DNA of 64,000 nucleotides from Tetrastigma voinierianum (taxonomy: Eukaryota > Streptophyta > Magnoliopsida > Vitales > Vitaceae), in the NCBI GenBank assembly GCA_016808115.1, contig JAEQBH010006373.1, positions 85,165-149,164 on the forward strand, written 5' to 3'. The position numbers were made by a program, and so were the translations under genes. A model generated the notes under the pieces. That model ran no database searches, was not told the origin of the DNA, and saw only the letters and a list, made by a program, of their open reading frames with translations. This document shows positions 22,316 to 34,370 of the stretch, piece by piece. The first letter of the stretch is position 1, and the number at the start of each line of letters is the position of its first letter.

Positions 22316-25300
22316 TGACACCCCAAATTTCGGAGTGCTTTTTCCCTAGTAATTAGTGCACTTAGTTCAATGATAAATTTTTTTGGAATTATGCTTGAGC
22401 ACCAAATGCCATCCTCGGGTATATGGTTGAATTCTAGACTCATAGATCTTTCCATAGGGGTCAAGAACACGCCAAACGGACTTGGGGACCGAGGAAGTTA
22501 TGGTCATTCGAGTTGGCGTTCTTGGGGAGCTCATTCCTAGGCAGTCATTTCGGCCAAAGGATGTCGGCTCGGCAGAAGAGCGTCGGCTTGGCTATGTTGG
22601 TACTAAATGCCATCCACAGGCATGTGGTCAGATTCTAGACTCAAGGATCTTTCCATAGAGTCTTAGAACACTTGAAACGGACTTCGGACGGGGAGGTTAT
22701 GGTCATCCCGGTTGGCGAGCACCATATGAAGCGACCCGACGTCACGAGAGCCCGGCCAGGCACCTACTTTCTTTCGTCTTTTTCGAAAACCATATGAGCT
22801 CGGATTATAGTGAGCCATATATATATAAATTCTAGACTCAAAGAGGGCTTTACATGGGAGTCTACGACATGATAAACAAACTTGGACGAGAAAGTTATGA
22901 ATGAGTTGCGCAGGCGAGCTGTTCCTAAGAGCGAAGTCGGCTCGTGCGACTCATGCCGAGAAGAGCTCCATGCGGCTCATGTGCGGAAGAGCTGCAAATG
23001 CGGCTCATCAAGGAGAAGAGCTCATGCAGAAGAGCTTATGTGGAAGAGCTCATGCAGCTCATGTGGAAGAGCTCATGTAGCTAATGCGGAAGAGCTCATG
23101 CAGCTCATGCAAAAGAGCTCATGCAGAAGAGCTCATGCAGCTCATGCGGAAGAGCTCATGCATAAGAGCTCATGCAGCTCATGCGGAAGAGCTCATGCAG
23201 CTCATGCGGGAGAGCTCATGCCAGCTCATGCGGAAGAGCTCGTCGACTCATGCGGAAGAGCTCATGCGGCTCATGCGGGAAGAGCTCATGCAGGTCATGC
23301 GGGGCTCATGCGAGGAAAGGCTCATGCGGCTCGTGCGGAGAGAGCTCATGCGGCTCTGATCGGAGGCTCATGCGTCATGCGGGAGAGCTCATCGGCTCGT
23401 GCGGGGAGGCTCATGCGGCTCATGCGGCGAGGCTCATGCGGCTCATGCGGGCGAGGCTCATGCGGCTCATGCGGAGAGCACATGCAGCTCATGCGGGGCT
23501 CATGCAGCTCATGCGAAGCGAGCTCATGCCGGCTCATCTGGAAGAGCTCGTACGGCTCATGTAAGCGAGCTCATGCGGCTCGGCCTAATATGTCGGGTTC
23601 GAGTGAATGAGGCTCGTCCACAGCTCGTCCTCTCAGCCTTCTGGTAAAAGGCTACTCTTGGGCTGTAGGGTCCGATTTGGGTGATTCAGCCACACATCAA
23701 ACATTTGACTAATGGGGCTACAATTTTTATCAAGGATGCTAGTCCAAATTCTCACTTTTCCTTGACCAAAATTCAGTCTCAAGACTAGACATCTCATAGG
23801 CTCCAAAACAGAATGCTACTCCCACACAGCTCGTCACAAGTGAGCTCGGCCACACACACAGCTCATCAAATGGGCTTGTACTGCCAGAGGGTAGCCCATC
23901 CTAGGAGAGCTCGGTCAGAAGAGGTCAGCTCATCCTAAAGAGCTCAGCCCGATAGAGCTCAGCCACCGCAGCTCATTATAGTTAGACTTCGACCACCATA
24001 CGGCTCGCCCTCTGGACCCTTCCAGTAAAAATTTCATAACTTGCGGCTGCTTGAGGTCCGATTTGGGTGATTCGAAGCCCGCGTCAAGCTCACTGATGAG
24101 ACTACGATATACTAGGGGCCACAGGGGGCCAGAATTCCTTTTCTGCCCGATGAAAAGCAAATCTTAAAGTCATTAGAAATAACAAAGGTAAGAAGAAAAC
24201 CTTTGCCAAATTGTATTAAACATATGAACTGGAACATTTTGATACAATTTATCTCTATCATATCTACACAAAACTTCGGATAACAGTCAGGTACATAACA
24301 AAAATCGGATTTTACGCGAGACTTTTACAAACACATAATAAGCCATGCTTGACCTTCTTTCTCGACTAAAGCCTCATGAAGTGCCTTCCCTGCCGGGTAC
24401 CTCGATTACGAGAAATGTTTTTCCACGACGGGTGAGCTATGCCCAATAGAAAGTCTCTCTTACGAAAGGGCTACTCCCACCTAAAGTGCACATGCAATAT
24501 GACATAATTCACATAAATCATTCACACACATTCATATAAAGAATATACCTCTCTTTCTACATATGAATGTCTATGATAAACAATAAGTTTCAGGAGTCAC
24601 CTCACCAGACTCCCTCACACACGCCATTTTCATGTATGAGGCGTTTTTCAAAACAAAGCTTTTATTTTAAATCCACTTTGGACCACCTCAGAGTATCAAA
24701 CCATTGGACCATCTCAGAAAACTCTTTTATTGGACCCAACCCTCCTAGGCACCCATTTTATTTATGCACTCACACCCGATTTACGCGATGTACCGAGTGC
24801 TTTCAGCGATGATAATATCCTTGCATAAAATCTCATGTTACATGCATGCGAAAACTACATGCAACAGTTATATTCATTAAAAAGCTATTCAAGCATCATG
24901 TTAATATATATCAAGCATGAGTATATCAACATCAATATTCACACAATTTGCATGTTATTCAAACAAGCAATAGCACACAACTCAAAATCTATCAATACTT
25001 TCAGTTCACGTATGCGGTAGCAAAATCGGTTCCGGAAATTGTAGTGCGGAAACTACCTGGCTGGGACCCGAGAGCCGGTCCCCCGTGACAACGTTTCTAT
25101 CGAATTGTTCTTTGAACCAGCCCATCACCAGGGCTACACCTCATAACCATGTCATGACTGCGAAATGATGATTAACGGAGTAGGAGAGAACCCCTACCTC
25201 TCGAGAGTGCGAATCCCTTCCTTGTTTTGCAACTCTTCCGTTTATTCAAATCCACCAAGACTCTTTCAATTCTCTTTTCCCTTTTCCCTTTCTTTTCTCT

Positions 25301-25807
25301 TCATACCACCCCATAGGTTATCTTAGGTGGAGGAGACTTCTAGGTGTGGGACACCTCATGCTTCTCTCCTCATGACACATAGCATCCTGTGTCATCATAC
25401 CCACTTTTCTTCCCACTAAATTCCTCATGCAAAGCCTATCGAACACCCCAGCATCCGCTCTTTGTTATCCTCATCTGAAGACCACTCTTTCATGCATGAT
25501 TTAAACTTGACTTTACTTGGCACACTTGGCCTCCGCTAATGTGCCAAGTGTCCACCTTCCCTCAAGTTACCGCGACATGCAATCCCTCATGCCACGTGTC
25601 CACTTTCTCGTTCGTCCATTTGCAGCGAAATGCGTGCAAATTCAGGCTATCTCTCACCGATTCAACGGCGTCGTGTACCTAGATTTCGCGAGACGAACTC
25701 AACGATGTGATCCGTGTCGTCATCTGAGATCTAGAAAAATTCCAGATTTTGACGGAAATTACCATTTAACCCTTTTTCAGAAAATTTGAATTTTCCAGGG
25801 CTTCACA
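22316..25807 (-). repeat. 3' LTR of the minus-strand element
   Basis: It starts TGACACCCCAAATTTCGG and ends GGGCTTCACA next to the polypurine tract. It aligns with 30695-34370 over its length: 'gcaccaaatgcca', 'gattctagactca', the CTCATGCGG array, 'caaattgt' at 24210, 'gtgagctatgcccaatagaa' at 24440, and 'cacgtgtccactttctcgtt'. The ORFs inside are not genes. Confidence 0.8.
22950..23590. repeat. CTCATGCGG/CTCATGCGGAAGAG minisatellite in the 3' LTR
   Basis: Roughly 640 bp consist of 9-bp (CTCATGCGG) and 14-bp (CTCATGCGGAAGAG) units with variants CTCATGCAG and CTCGTGCGG, often alternating as a 23-bp pair. SacI-like GAGCTC sites recur throughout. The 242-codon frame at 22882-23610, rich in Ala, His, Ser, Cys and Arg, is a by-product. 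Open frames exist in several registers and on both strands, as expected from repeats without stop triplets. Confidence 0.9.
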
Positions 25808-25820
25808 TTCTCCCCCCCTT
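25808..25820 (-). promoter_or_regulatory. Polypurine tract, minus strand
   Basis: TTCTCCCCCCCTT is the complement of AAGGGGGGGAGAA, directly adjoining the LTR terminus TGTGAAGCCC on the minus strand. It primes plus-strand DNA synthesis and fixes the internal/3' LTR boundary. Confidence 0.85.
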
Positions 25821-26044
25821 AAAAGAATTTAGATCGAAATTCACACACCTGCTAATAATACAATCACATGCATATGCTAACGATCGACTACCATTCAATG
25901 ACTAATCGCGTACCTTCGTCACGAAAGAGGAAGGATATAAGTACTTGGCATCGTGTCCTCATGCTCCCATGTTGCCTCTTCCGCTCCCTCGGTGCTTCCT
26001 GTTTTCTTTACTAGCCTCACGGTCTTGCGTCGCAAAACCCGCTC

Positions 26045-26345
26045 TCGACTATCCATAATACACACGGAGTCCCTCTTGAGGTCCCATACGCATTAATAAT
26101 AGACTCGCTCCAGTCCATACATGAAATTTGGATCTGCGGAGTGTACTCCCGAGACATAGAGACATGGAATACCTCATGGACACTGATCGCTTCGGTGGTA
26201 ATGCTAATCGATATACAGCGCCCCCACCCTCTCGATTACCTCGAAAGTTGATAAACCTCGCGATGAACCTGCTTTGAATACGACGCTCCTGCCCAGGCAT
26301 CACCTTTAAGAAGACATGATCGCTGAGCTCAAGCTCCGAGGCTGC
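26045..26345 (-). pseudogene. Integrase C-terminal region
   Basis: The minus frame from 26363 to 26049 reads SDHVFLKVMPG, a broken RFIGPF-like stretch and then AVYRLALPP, the hallmark end of Ty3/gypsy integrases before the chromodomain-type tail. The usual HxVFHVSML motif, expected around 26150-26180, is only partly readable because of frame shifts. In a working element this tail binds DNA or chromatin and guides insertion. It lies about 230 bp from the polypurine tract. Confidence 0.7.
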
Positions 26346-27430
26346 GTCGTGACTTATCGGCATAACTCTCTTACATCGGCTGGCCGTGAGAAGAGCAGTT
26401 TACATGTCGGACCACTTTCTATGTGGTGTCTCGAATCAAGTCGGGGACCCGAGTGGTGGAGCTCCTCTCCCACGCCAGGTCAACAAATCGGTGATCGACA
26501 TGGCCTGTACAAGGCCTCATGGGGTGCCATTTGTATGCTTGCGATAGCCTTGTTGTTGTAGGAAAAATTCTACGAAGCGAATGCTCTTCCAGTACCCTTG
26601 AAATCTAGGACACATGCTCGCAGCATGTCCTCTAGCTGTATGAGAGTCCTCAGGCCCGACCATGCATGCATGGATGGCTTGGTGCTCATCAGCGTGTCCC
26701 CCATGGCCAGCCTGGAAACTTTTTCGAGAAGTGTGTCGTGAACACGGGATCTCTGTCAGATCACGATGAATCACAGGCACTCCATGTAACTGGCGCAATC
26801 TCGTATATCTGACTCTTGAAATTCCTCTAGTGTAAAGGTCATCATACGGCTAGGAAATGTGACGACTTAATGAGTCGGTCGCTATGACCCACAGCGCATC
26901 ATGTCACGCGATGTTCGTGGTAAGTGAGTCTGAAAGTCCATCGTGACATGCTCCCGAGCTTCCACTCGCTACCTCCGATGGCTAGAGTAGCCCGGTGGGC
27001 CACGGTGCTCGGCCCCTTTGCCGCTGACATGGGACACCGTCGGCAAGATCGGCGTGTGTCTCTTCGTCCCGCTCGATATGCGGCGGCGAAGATCTTGATA
27101 CATCTTGGTGCTTTGGATGCACTACGAAAGGAAGCGATGAAACTCCGCGAGGATCTCCTATCTCAACTCAATCCAAGGCGGGAACCACTGCCGAGTCCTC
27201 TATCTGAAGACTACCATGCGTGGACGGTCCGACCCTCGTCACTGTGCGACGTACGGTCTGATGGACACACTATCTCGCGTCCACCGCCCACGAGGGCTTC
27301 GATCCACCCATTCGGTAGGAAGGCATAGCCACTAAACTTCCTTAACCCCACGACTGCTTCATTTGTCACGTAACCTAAAAAGTCCCACGGTCTCACGAGG
27401 CATCCGCCACTCCGGGAAGCTATACTATGT
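26346..27430 (-). pseudogene. Integrase core and zinc-binding region, degraded
   Basis: A WEHVTMDF-like start of the catalytic core is encoded by the complement of 'tccatcgtgacatgctccc' (26938-26956). The rest of the core and the HHCC zinc region are expected on either side but are broken into short frames (26517-26798, 27211-27396 minus) in which I cannot place every D-D-E residue. Plus-strand frames over this interval (for example 26924-27328) are shadows. Confidence 0.5.
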
Positions 27431-27439
27431 CTCCCGTGA

Positions 27440-27950
27440 CTTCAAGCGGCGAGTGCATCGGCCACCACATTTACCTTACCGGGGATGGTGTCTGAAGTGA
27501 AGTCTATAATCCTCGGAGACTCCATCCTACCACGTTGCCTCATATTGAGGTCCCGTGTGAAAATATGCTTGAGACTTTTGTGAAGTGCGAATTTCGAACT
27601 TCGCCGTATAAGTAGTGGGCGCCAAATCTTCAAGGCGAGAACAATGGCCGTAACTCCATGTCATGCGTCCAGGGTAATTCTACTCGTGATTCTTATTTGT
27701 TGAACCATAATGTACTCTTAGGATTTGAATCAAAACTTACATCGATCAGATCCTTTTTGAAGCATCACGATTCTGAGTACTCTTTGTCCCCTTTCAGGGA
27801 CTACGAATAGGAGGTGAGAGTAAGCCTCGGATTTCCGATTCACGGAGATGCCCTCTCACACGAGGTCATTCCACTGAGCTTGATCTTAGGATTGACTTAG
27901 TCATAGGTGCTAGTAGGGAGGGAATTCTCAATGAACTTCCTGTAATGTCG
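27440..27950 (-). pseudogene. RNase H domain
   Basis: The minus frame at 27633-27442 contains HKSLKHIF, LNMRQRG and IPGKVNVVADALA, matching the conserved end of Ty3/gypsy RNase H (T-D-H-K-S-L-K-Y-I-F ... N-x-V-A-D-A-L-S). The domain removes genomic RNA during reverse transcription. The first half, towards 27950, is in other frames. It sits between RT and integrase as expected. Confidence 0.75.
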
Positions 27951-28760
27951 ACCAATCCCGAAAGCTGCGTATCTCAAGGCTGACTTGGCCTCTCGACTCC
28001 TGCCGGCCTGACCTTCTCGGGGTCCTGCGACACACACAGGCCAGGCACGAGCGTGTCACAGGAAATCTCACCTACGTGAGCCAAAATTCACACTTCTTGA
28101 GATTTGGCATCTGTGATGGTCTCTCAAGGTGGAGCGACCACTCAAGTGATCCTCATGATCCTCCTTTGTCTCAGAGTAGATCAAAATATCGTCCACGAAA
28201 ACTACCACAAACCGATCTAAGTAGGGGTGGAAGACCCTATGCATCAGATCCATGAATGCTGCTGGTGCATTCGTCAATGCAGAAAGGGGCATCACGTGAA
28301 CTCGGAAATGCCCGTACCGTGTCTGAGCAATGTCTTAGGGATATCTTCCTCCCTAACTCTCAGGCGGTGGTACCGGTGCGGAGATCTATCTTGAGTACGC
28401 CACGCCCCTCGACTGATCAAGCAATCATCGATCCTTGGTAAAGGATCTGGAATTCTTGATCGTCACCTGTTATTGTCGGTGGTGATACGGTCGAGAAGGG
28501 TCTTATCCTTTTTCTTGCTTAAAGCGGAACGAGGGCGCCCCACGGTGAAGTGCTCGGTCTAATGAAACCCTTGTCCAATAATCCCTGTATCTGGACCTTG
28601 AGTTCCTGCAACTCAACTGGCGCCATCCTATGCGGAGTCATAGAAATGGGCGACGTACCAGGGTGTAGCTCAATGACAAAGTCTACATCCTACGGGAGGT
28701 AATCCGTAACTGTGCGGAAAAACATCCTCGAGCTCACACACCACCGAGTGCAGACTCGAG
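27950..28760 (-). pseudogene. Reverse transcriptase with intact FVDD motif
   Basis: The minus frame at 28295-28068 reads LTNAPAAFMDLMHRVFHPYL and then VVVFVDDILIYS, containing the catalytic FVDD (YxDD-type) residues. Upstream in broken frames one reads RLRVREEDIPKT and the tail of motif A near 28360-28400. The thumb part after 28068 is disrupted. The RT would copy the element RNA. This is the best-preserved catalytic motif of this element, but stops and shifts on both sides make it inactive as a whole. Confidence 0.8.
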
Positions 28761-29340
28761 CCACTGTCACACGCCTCGTCCTCGAGGCTAAGGCTTACTA
28801 GCCAACCTGTGCTTGTCCAGGTGCCATCTAGAGAGTCATACGACTAGGTAAAAACATCATGCTTATCCTGAAATGTATCTGAATACCATCCTACATGTGG
28901 CGGTAACCTCCCTCACGATCACAATCAATGACGACCCGGTGTCTTGATCAGCGATCCATGCGAGAATGACATCAAAGTGCGATATGTCCATCACAGAAGA
29001 TCCATCGTGAGTAGAATCCCGAGAGATCTCACAACTCACGAATTAGTATTATATCGATCGATCCTGCTTCTAACTCTGGGGAGGGGAACTCCACGTGTAG
29101 CGGCTTTTCCAAGGATTCAACCTTTAGAAGCCCCGAAAACATTCACGAATCACGTGATAAAGAATGAGATGGACCCGAGAATCAAGCAATACTCTTGCCC
29201 ATGGCGTACAGGGAGTAGAAACATACTGTATAGCGACGGATATGTGGGCTCAGGTCGTGGGTGTAACGGTGAAAGCAACGCCCACTGGGTCCACTGGGAG
29301 TAAAGGCACGTGGCCTGCCCTCAACCTCGAGCCCATGATC
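28761..29340 (-). pseudogene. Probable protease and linker region, degraded
   Basis: By position, this interval between gag and RT should hold the aspartic protease. Short minus-strand pieces are compatible with the protease-RT linker, but I cannot read an unbroken D-T/S-G catalytic loop. The plus frame at 28944-29303 is a shadow. Confidence 0.35.
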
Positions 29341-30370
29341 GGCCTCTGCGCACTATCTAGCCTGCGGTGCCCGTTTTAGCACCACTGGGGCGGTATACGT
29401 TCCCTTGGCCCATCTTGCAGGAGTGAAGGAACATCGCGTGTGCGAGTGTGTCCAGCGATATTTACAGGGGCTGGGGGTGTCCCATAGCCACGGAATCCTT
29501 GCCTCGTGGAGGTCGAATCTCCGTGTCGGGCCCCAGTGGCAATGATAACATGGCATCCTTAGGTCACGGCCGGCTAGGAATTGATGCGCTTTGGCCACGA
29601 AGCCATGTCCTGTCAGGAAAACCCTCGTGGAGCAGAAGTCCTTCTTGCTCCTGGTCGAAGAAAGTGACCACTCCTTCCGCTTATCACGACGCCGTATCTC
29701 GAATGCTCAGAGCATCATCTATCTCCTCTACTCTGGCCAAAGTTGTCGACCATAGAATCCATGTCTTGCATAAGAATTCCCCCGCAATCTTGCCACAGGA
29801 TGGACAACTTCAAAAACCATCCTCGAACTTTTCACCTTGGCCATGTACGAGGCCACATAATCATCCCGAAATGCGTAACTCTGTAAGCTTAGCCACGTGC
29901 TAAGTCTGTCATTGTGTTTCCAACTCGAGGAACTCGGGGCTTTTGCATATGTGATCTGCAAGGGCTTGCCCATGAAGGCTCTCTAAGCTCCTCCACATCA
30001 TTGCCTCCAAATTTCTAGTGGCTTTTAGCAGTCCTATACACGAGACTCACCCTCTAATTTGAGAAATGTAGCTAGCCTGATATTTGTAACATTGGGTAAT
30101 CTCCATGGCCTGCAAAACTCTCTCTCCAACTTCTGTCGGGAACCAATGAAGTCGCCACCATCGAATCCCTGCTCGTCCTAAATCTTTGGAGGATGATGTG
30201 CTATACGCTTGACCCGAGGGTTGTTCGGTCCTCCACGTCCCCCAAAGCTGCACCCGGCCTATGCAATGGCAGCGGCTGCAACCATGGCCTCTGAGGCACC
30301 GCTGATCAAAGCAGTTGGGTGTGCCTCGTGGCGACCACATTGTCCCCCTTCCTTGACTTGCCATCTACAT
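29341..30370 (-). pseudogene. Broken gag with zinc-knuckle region
   Basis: The minus frame at 30364-30047 gives an N-terminal basic/Gly region and then ERVLQAMEITQCYKY, the start of the gag capsid core (compare VLEAMEITS at 52396). The minus frame at 29598-29353 carries CYHCHWG, a degraded CCHC zinc knuckle preceding protease. Between them, 29728-29973 (minus) holds the rest of the capsid core in another frame. Gag forms the virus-like particle. Confidence 0.6.
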
Positions 30371-30677
30371 ATATCAATAGCAATTTATTCATTTATTTAT
30401 TTATTTATTTATTTTTTTCGAACCCCTAAGGTTAACTTCTCACCCTAGTGTTCAATACTCCCTGTATACTATTCACCAAGCATACAATTCACATAATATA
30501 TAGCATAATATCATCTGACAATTCATCGAATGCCGCAAATGGATGCATGATCTAAACCCACATGCCCCATTTAGCCCAAGGCAATAGTGTACCTAAAATT
30601 TTTTTTTATTTTTATTTTTTCCCTGATACCTAGCGTTATTGTTGGTATCCAAGTGTTCAACACTAGGTATAAACCTA
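30371..30677 (-). other. Untranslated leader of the minus-strand element
   Basis: The stretch between gag and the primer site holds an (ATTT)n run at 30389-30416 and several T-rich tracts. No ORF of interest was seen. Confidence 0.5.
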
Positions 30678-30689
30678 GGCTCGATACCA
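30678..30689 (-). promoter_or_regulatory. Primer binding site, minus strand
   Basis: GGCTCGATACCA complements TGGTATCGAGCC, one base away from the usual TGGTATCAGAGCC. It lies 5 bp from the 5' LTR terminus (30695). Confidence 0.8.
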
Positions 30690-31319
30690 AGGCATGACAC
30701 CCCAATTTCGAGGGTCTTTTTTCCACAATGGTGAGTGCACTTAGTGCAATGATAAATTTTTTTGGAATTATGTGAGCACCAAATGCCAACCTCAGGTATA
30801 TGGTTAGATTCTAGACTCAGAGATCTTTCTATAGAGCCCGAAGAGAAACGTCACCCAGCAGGACTTGGACCGAGGAAGTTGCTGGTCATCGAAGTTGGCG
30901 TTGCAGAGCTCATTCCCTAAGACGAGGTCAGCTGCGCGGGATGTCAGCTCGACGCGGAGAAGAGATCGGCTTGGCTATATTTGAGGCACTAAATGCCATC
31001 CACGAGGCATGTGGTCTAGATTCTAGACCGGAGCTTTCCATGAGTCTAGAACACTTGAAACGGACCGGACGGGGAAGTTATGGTCATCAGAAGTTGGCGG
31101 CACCATATGGCTGACAAGCGGCGTCTTGAGAGCGAAGCGGGCACCTACCGTCTTTTGTCTTTTCGAAAACCATATGAGCTCCAGTTATATTGAGCCATAT
31201 ATATATGAATTCTAGACTCAAGGGATTTCGTACGAGTCTGACACATGAAAGCAGACTTCGGGCCGAGAGAATGGTATGATTGGTCAGAAGTTAGCCTGAG
31301 ACTTCATTCCACCCAGGCA

Positions 31320-32060
31320 GTCGGCTCATGCGGCTCATGCGGCTCATGCGGGGAAGAGCTCCATCGCGTCTCATGCGGCCTCATGCGGAAGAGCCGCGGA
31401 AGAGCTCATCGGCTCATGCGGAAGGCTCATCACCGGCTCATGCGGGAGAGCTCATACGGCTCGTGCGGAAGAGCTCATGCGGCCTCATGCGGAAAGAACC
31501 ATCTCGGCTCTACATGCGAGAAGGCTCATGTAGAAGAAGCTCATGCGGCTCATGCGGGAGCTCATGCGGCTCATGCGGGAGAGGCTCATGCACGGCTCAT
31601 GCGGAAGGCTCATGCGGCTCATGCAAGAGCTCATGCCGGAGGCTCATGTAGAGGCTCATGCGAGGAAGGCTCGTGCGGGAAGAGCTCGTACGACTCACGT
31701 ACGGAAGAGCTGTGCGGCTGTGAGAAAGGCTTCGTCGGAAGAGCTCATGCGGAGCGGCTCATGCGAAAAGTTCATCTGGAGAGCTCATGCGGCTCATGCG
31801 GAAGAGCTCATGCGGCTCATCGCGAGGAAGAGCTCATACAGCTCGTGTGGGAGAGCTCGTACGGCTCATGCGGGTGAGCTCGTCGGCTGATGCGGCCCCG
31901 GTGCTCATGCGACTCATGCGGCGAAACTCATGCGACTCATGCGGGAGAAAGAGCTCATGCGGCTCATGCCGACGGAGGCTCGTGCGGCTCATTGCAGCGA
32001 GCTCATGCAGCTCGCATGCGGCCGAGCTCATGCCGGCTCATGCGTGAGCTTATGCGGCTT
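31320..32060. repeat. CTCATGCGG minisatellite in the 5' LTR
   Basis: Same unit types as at 22950-23590 (CTCATGCGG and CTCATGCGGAAGAG) with variants such as CTCATGCGA and CTCGTACGG. It starts with three perfect 9-bp units at 31326-31352. Overlapping frames at 31245-32249 are products of the repeat. Confidence 0.9.
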
Positions 32061-33174
32061 CGGCCGCGATATGTCGGTTCGGCTAAGATGAGCTCGTCCG
32101 CATTTCGTCCTCTCGGTTTCACCCACGGTAAAGGCCATAACTTGGGCTGCAGAGGTCCAATTTGGGTGATTCGAAAGCCTACATCAAGCTTACGGACGGG
32201 GTTACAATTTCTATCAAGGATGCTAGTCCAAATTCTCACTTTTCTTTGACCGAAATTCAGTCTCAAGACTAGATGTCTCGTAGGCTCCAAAACAGAATGC
32301 TACTCCACTTCTGACTCGTCACAAGTGAGCTCGGCCACACACAGCTCATCCCGAATGGAAGCGGCGCAAGGTCGGCCCATCCTTGGAGAGCTCAGCCAGA
32401 AGTGGTCAGCTCTCGTCCTAAGAGAGCTCGGTAATGGGAGCTCGACCACGGCTCATTCTCTCCGGTTGAACTCGATATACATTTCGCCCTCTCGAGACCC
32501 TTCCGGTAAAAATGTCACTTAACTTGGGGTACGTAAGGATCCGATTTGGGTGATTCGAGAAAGCCCGTCAAGCTCTGACAGAGGCTACGATACCAGAGGG
32601 CCACAGGGCCAAATTCTTTTTCTTCCCAATGAAAACAAATCTTAAAGTCCATTAGAAATAACTGCAAAGGTAAGAAAACTACCAAATTGTGACTAAACAT
32701 ATGAACTGAGTTTAATTACAATTTATCTCCTATATCTACAAAAGCGGGATAACTGATCCGAGTACATAAAATCAAGTTTTTACGCGGGCACTACGAAACA
32801 CATAACAAGCCATGCTTGACCTTCTTCTCAACTAAAGCCTCATGAAGTGCCTTCCCTTAGTGCACCTCCAGTACCTGAAATGTTTTTCCCACGATGGGGT
32901 GAGCTATGCCCAGTAGAAAGTCTGGTTCCCACTCCCACCTAAGTGCACATGCAATGACATAATCATAAATCATTCACAGACATTCATATAAAACATGCAC
33001 ATCTCTATATGAATGTCTACCATGTCGCCTGTCAGTTTCAGAGTCCTCACTTAGAGCTCCCTCACACCTGCCATTTTCATGTATGAAATTGTTTTCAAAC
33101 AAAATCTTTTATTTTAAATCCCAGGACCACCTCCGAGTATCAAACCATTGGAACATCTCCGAGAACTCTTTTTA

Positions 33175-33335
33175 TTGGACAACCTGCGATAGAGTTCATT
33201 GGGCCAAACCTCGATATAATTTATTGAATGACCCTCCGATATAATTTATTGGACAAACCTCCGATGTAATTTATTGGACAACCCTCCGATATGATTTATT
33301 GGACAACATAGATCTGTTATTGGATAACCCTCCAG
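33175..33335. repeat. ~29-bp minisatellite, about five units
   Basis: Units follow the form TTTATTGGACAACCCTCCGA plus TATAA and small variants. The partner LTR has a single TTTATTGGACCCAACCCTCC at 24725, so the array expanded, or collapsed, in only one of the two LTRs. Confidence 0.85.
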
Positions 33336-34370
33336 TACCCATTTTATTTATGCACTCACACCGTTCTGCGATGTACCGTGCTCATCGCGATGATGAAAAT
33401 ATCCTTTGCATAAAATCTCATGTTACATGCATACTGAAAACTACATGCAACAGTTATATTCATGCTTCATTTCAAGCATCATGTTAATATATCAAGCATG
33501 AGTATATCAACATCAATATTCACACAATCTACATGTTATTCAAACAAGCAATAACACACAACAAGATCATCAATATTAGATTCACGTGTCGGCGGCAAAA
33601 TCGGTTCGAATTGTAAGTGCGGAAACTACAAACACGGACCCGGCTTGGGTCCCCACCCGACAACGAGTTTGTCGGGTGTTCTTTGAACCAGCCCGTCACT
33701 GGGGCTACACCTCATAGCCATGTCATGGCTCTGAAATGAAGATTAGCAGTGGGAGAGAACCCCTACCTCTCGAAGTGCAGATCCCTTCACTGTTTGCAAC
33801 TCTTCCGTTTGTTAAATTTTAGAACTCTTTGTTCTCTTTTCCCTTTTTCCCCTTTCTTTTCTCTTCCATACCACCCCACAGATTTATCTTAGGTGGAGAA
33901 GACTTCCCTAGGTGTAGGACACCTCATGCTTCTCTCCTCATGACACATAGCATCCCACATGTCATCATACCCACTAAATTCCTCATGCAGAAGCCTATCA
34001 GACACCTAGCATCCACTATAACATTTATCCTCATACAAGACCACTTTCTTTCATGCATGATTTAAACTTGACACTTAGCACACTTGGCCTCCACTAATGT
34101 GCTAAGTGTCACCTTTCAAGTTCCACACGGCATGCAATCCTCATGCCACGATGTCACTTCTCGTTAAATCCATTTACCTCGAGAAATACGTGCAAATCCG
34201 AAGCGTCTCGGGGAATTCAACGAAGTGTTGTGTACACCTAGATTTCGTGAGGCCAGACTCAAAAGAGTATGATCGATGTCGTCATCAGGATCTAGAAAAA
34301 TTCCAGATTTTTGTAGAAATTACCATTTTACCTTACCCGAGAAAATTGAAATTTCAGGGGCTTCCCTGCA

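Larger units (their letters stand above)
22316..34370 (-). mobile_element. Full-ended minus-strand chromovirus-like Ty3/gypsy element
   Basis: A 3' LTR (22316-25807), polypurine tract (25808-25820), pol and gag remnants in the normal order for the minus strand, primer binding site (30678-30689) and 5' LTR (30695-34370) are all present. The LTRs are very long (about 3.5 and 3.7 kb) and each carries a dense CTCATGCGG array. Coding sequence is broken throughout, but domain order gag-PR-RT-RH-IN is intact. It is inserted in the 3' LTR of the element at 10361-34424. A clear target-site duplication could not be read. Confidence 0.8.
30695..34370 (-). repeat. 5' LTR of the minus-strand element
   Basis: It is the partner of 22316-25807. 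It begins TGACACCCCAATTTCGAG and ends near 'ttcaggggcttccc' at about 34367. It holds its own CTCATGCGG array (31320-32060) and an expanded ~29-bp minisatellite (33175-33335) that is single-copy in the other LTR. The divergence between the two LTRs is patchy, with many small indels. Confidence 0.75.

Noticed and set aside
22950..23590. Regular short repeats resembling a CRISPR array
   Set aside because: There are no unique spacers of constant length. The units are contiguous and degenerate, and the context is a plant LTR.
22882..23610. A 242-codon frame rich in Ala/His/Ser/Cys/Arg, looking like a repetitive structural or antimicrobial protein
   Set aside because: It is read through the CTCATGCGG minisatellite in an LTR. 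Other registers and the opposite strand are also open, and the partner LTR gives different frames.
26924..27328. A 134-codon plus-strand frame
   Set aside because: It lies opposite the integrase region of a minus-strand element and has no recognisable domain of its own.
31245..32249. Several overlapping Ser/Cys/Arg/His-rich frames
   Set aside because: Same minisatellite in the 5' LTR. Unit lengths of 9 and 14 bp shift the frame constantly, so no protein is conserved.
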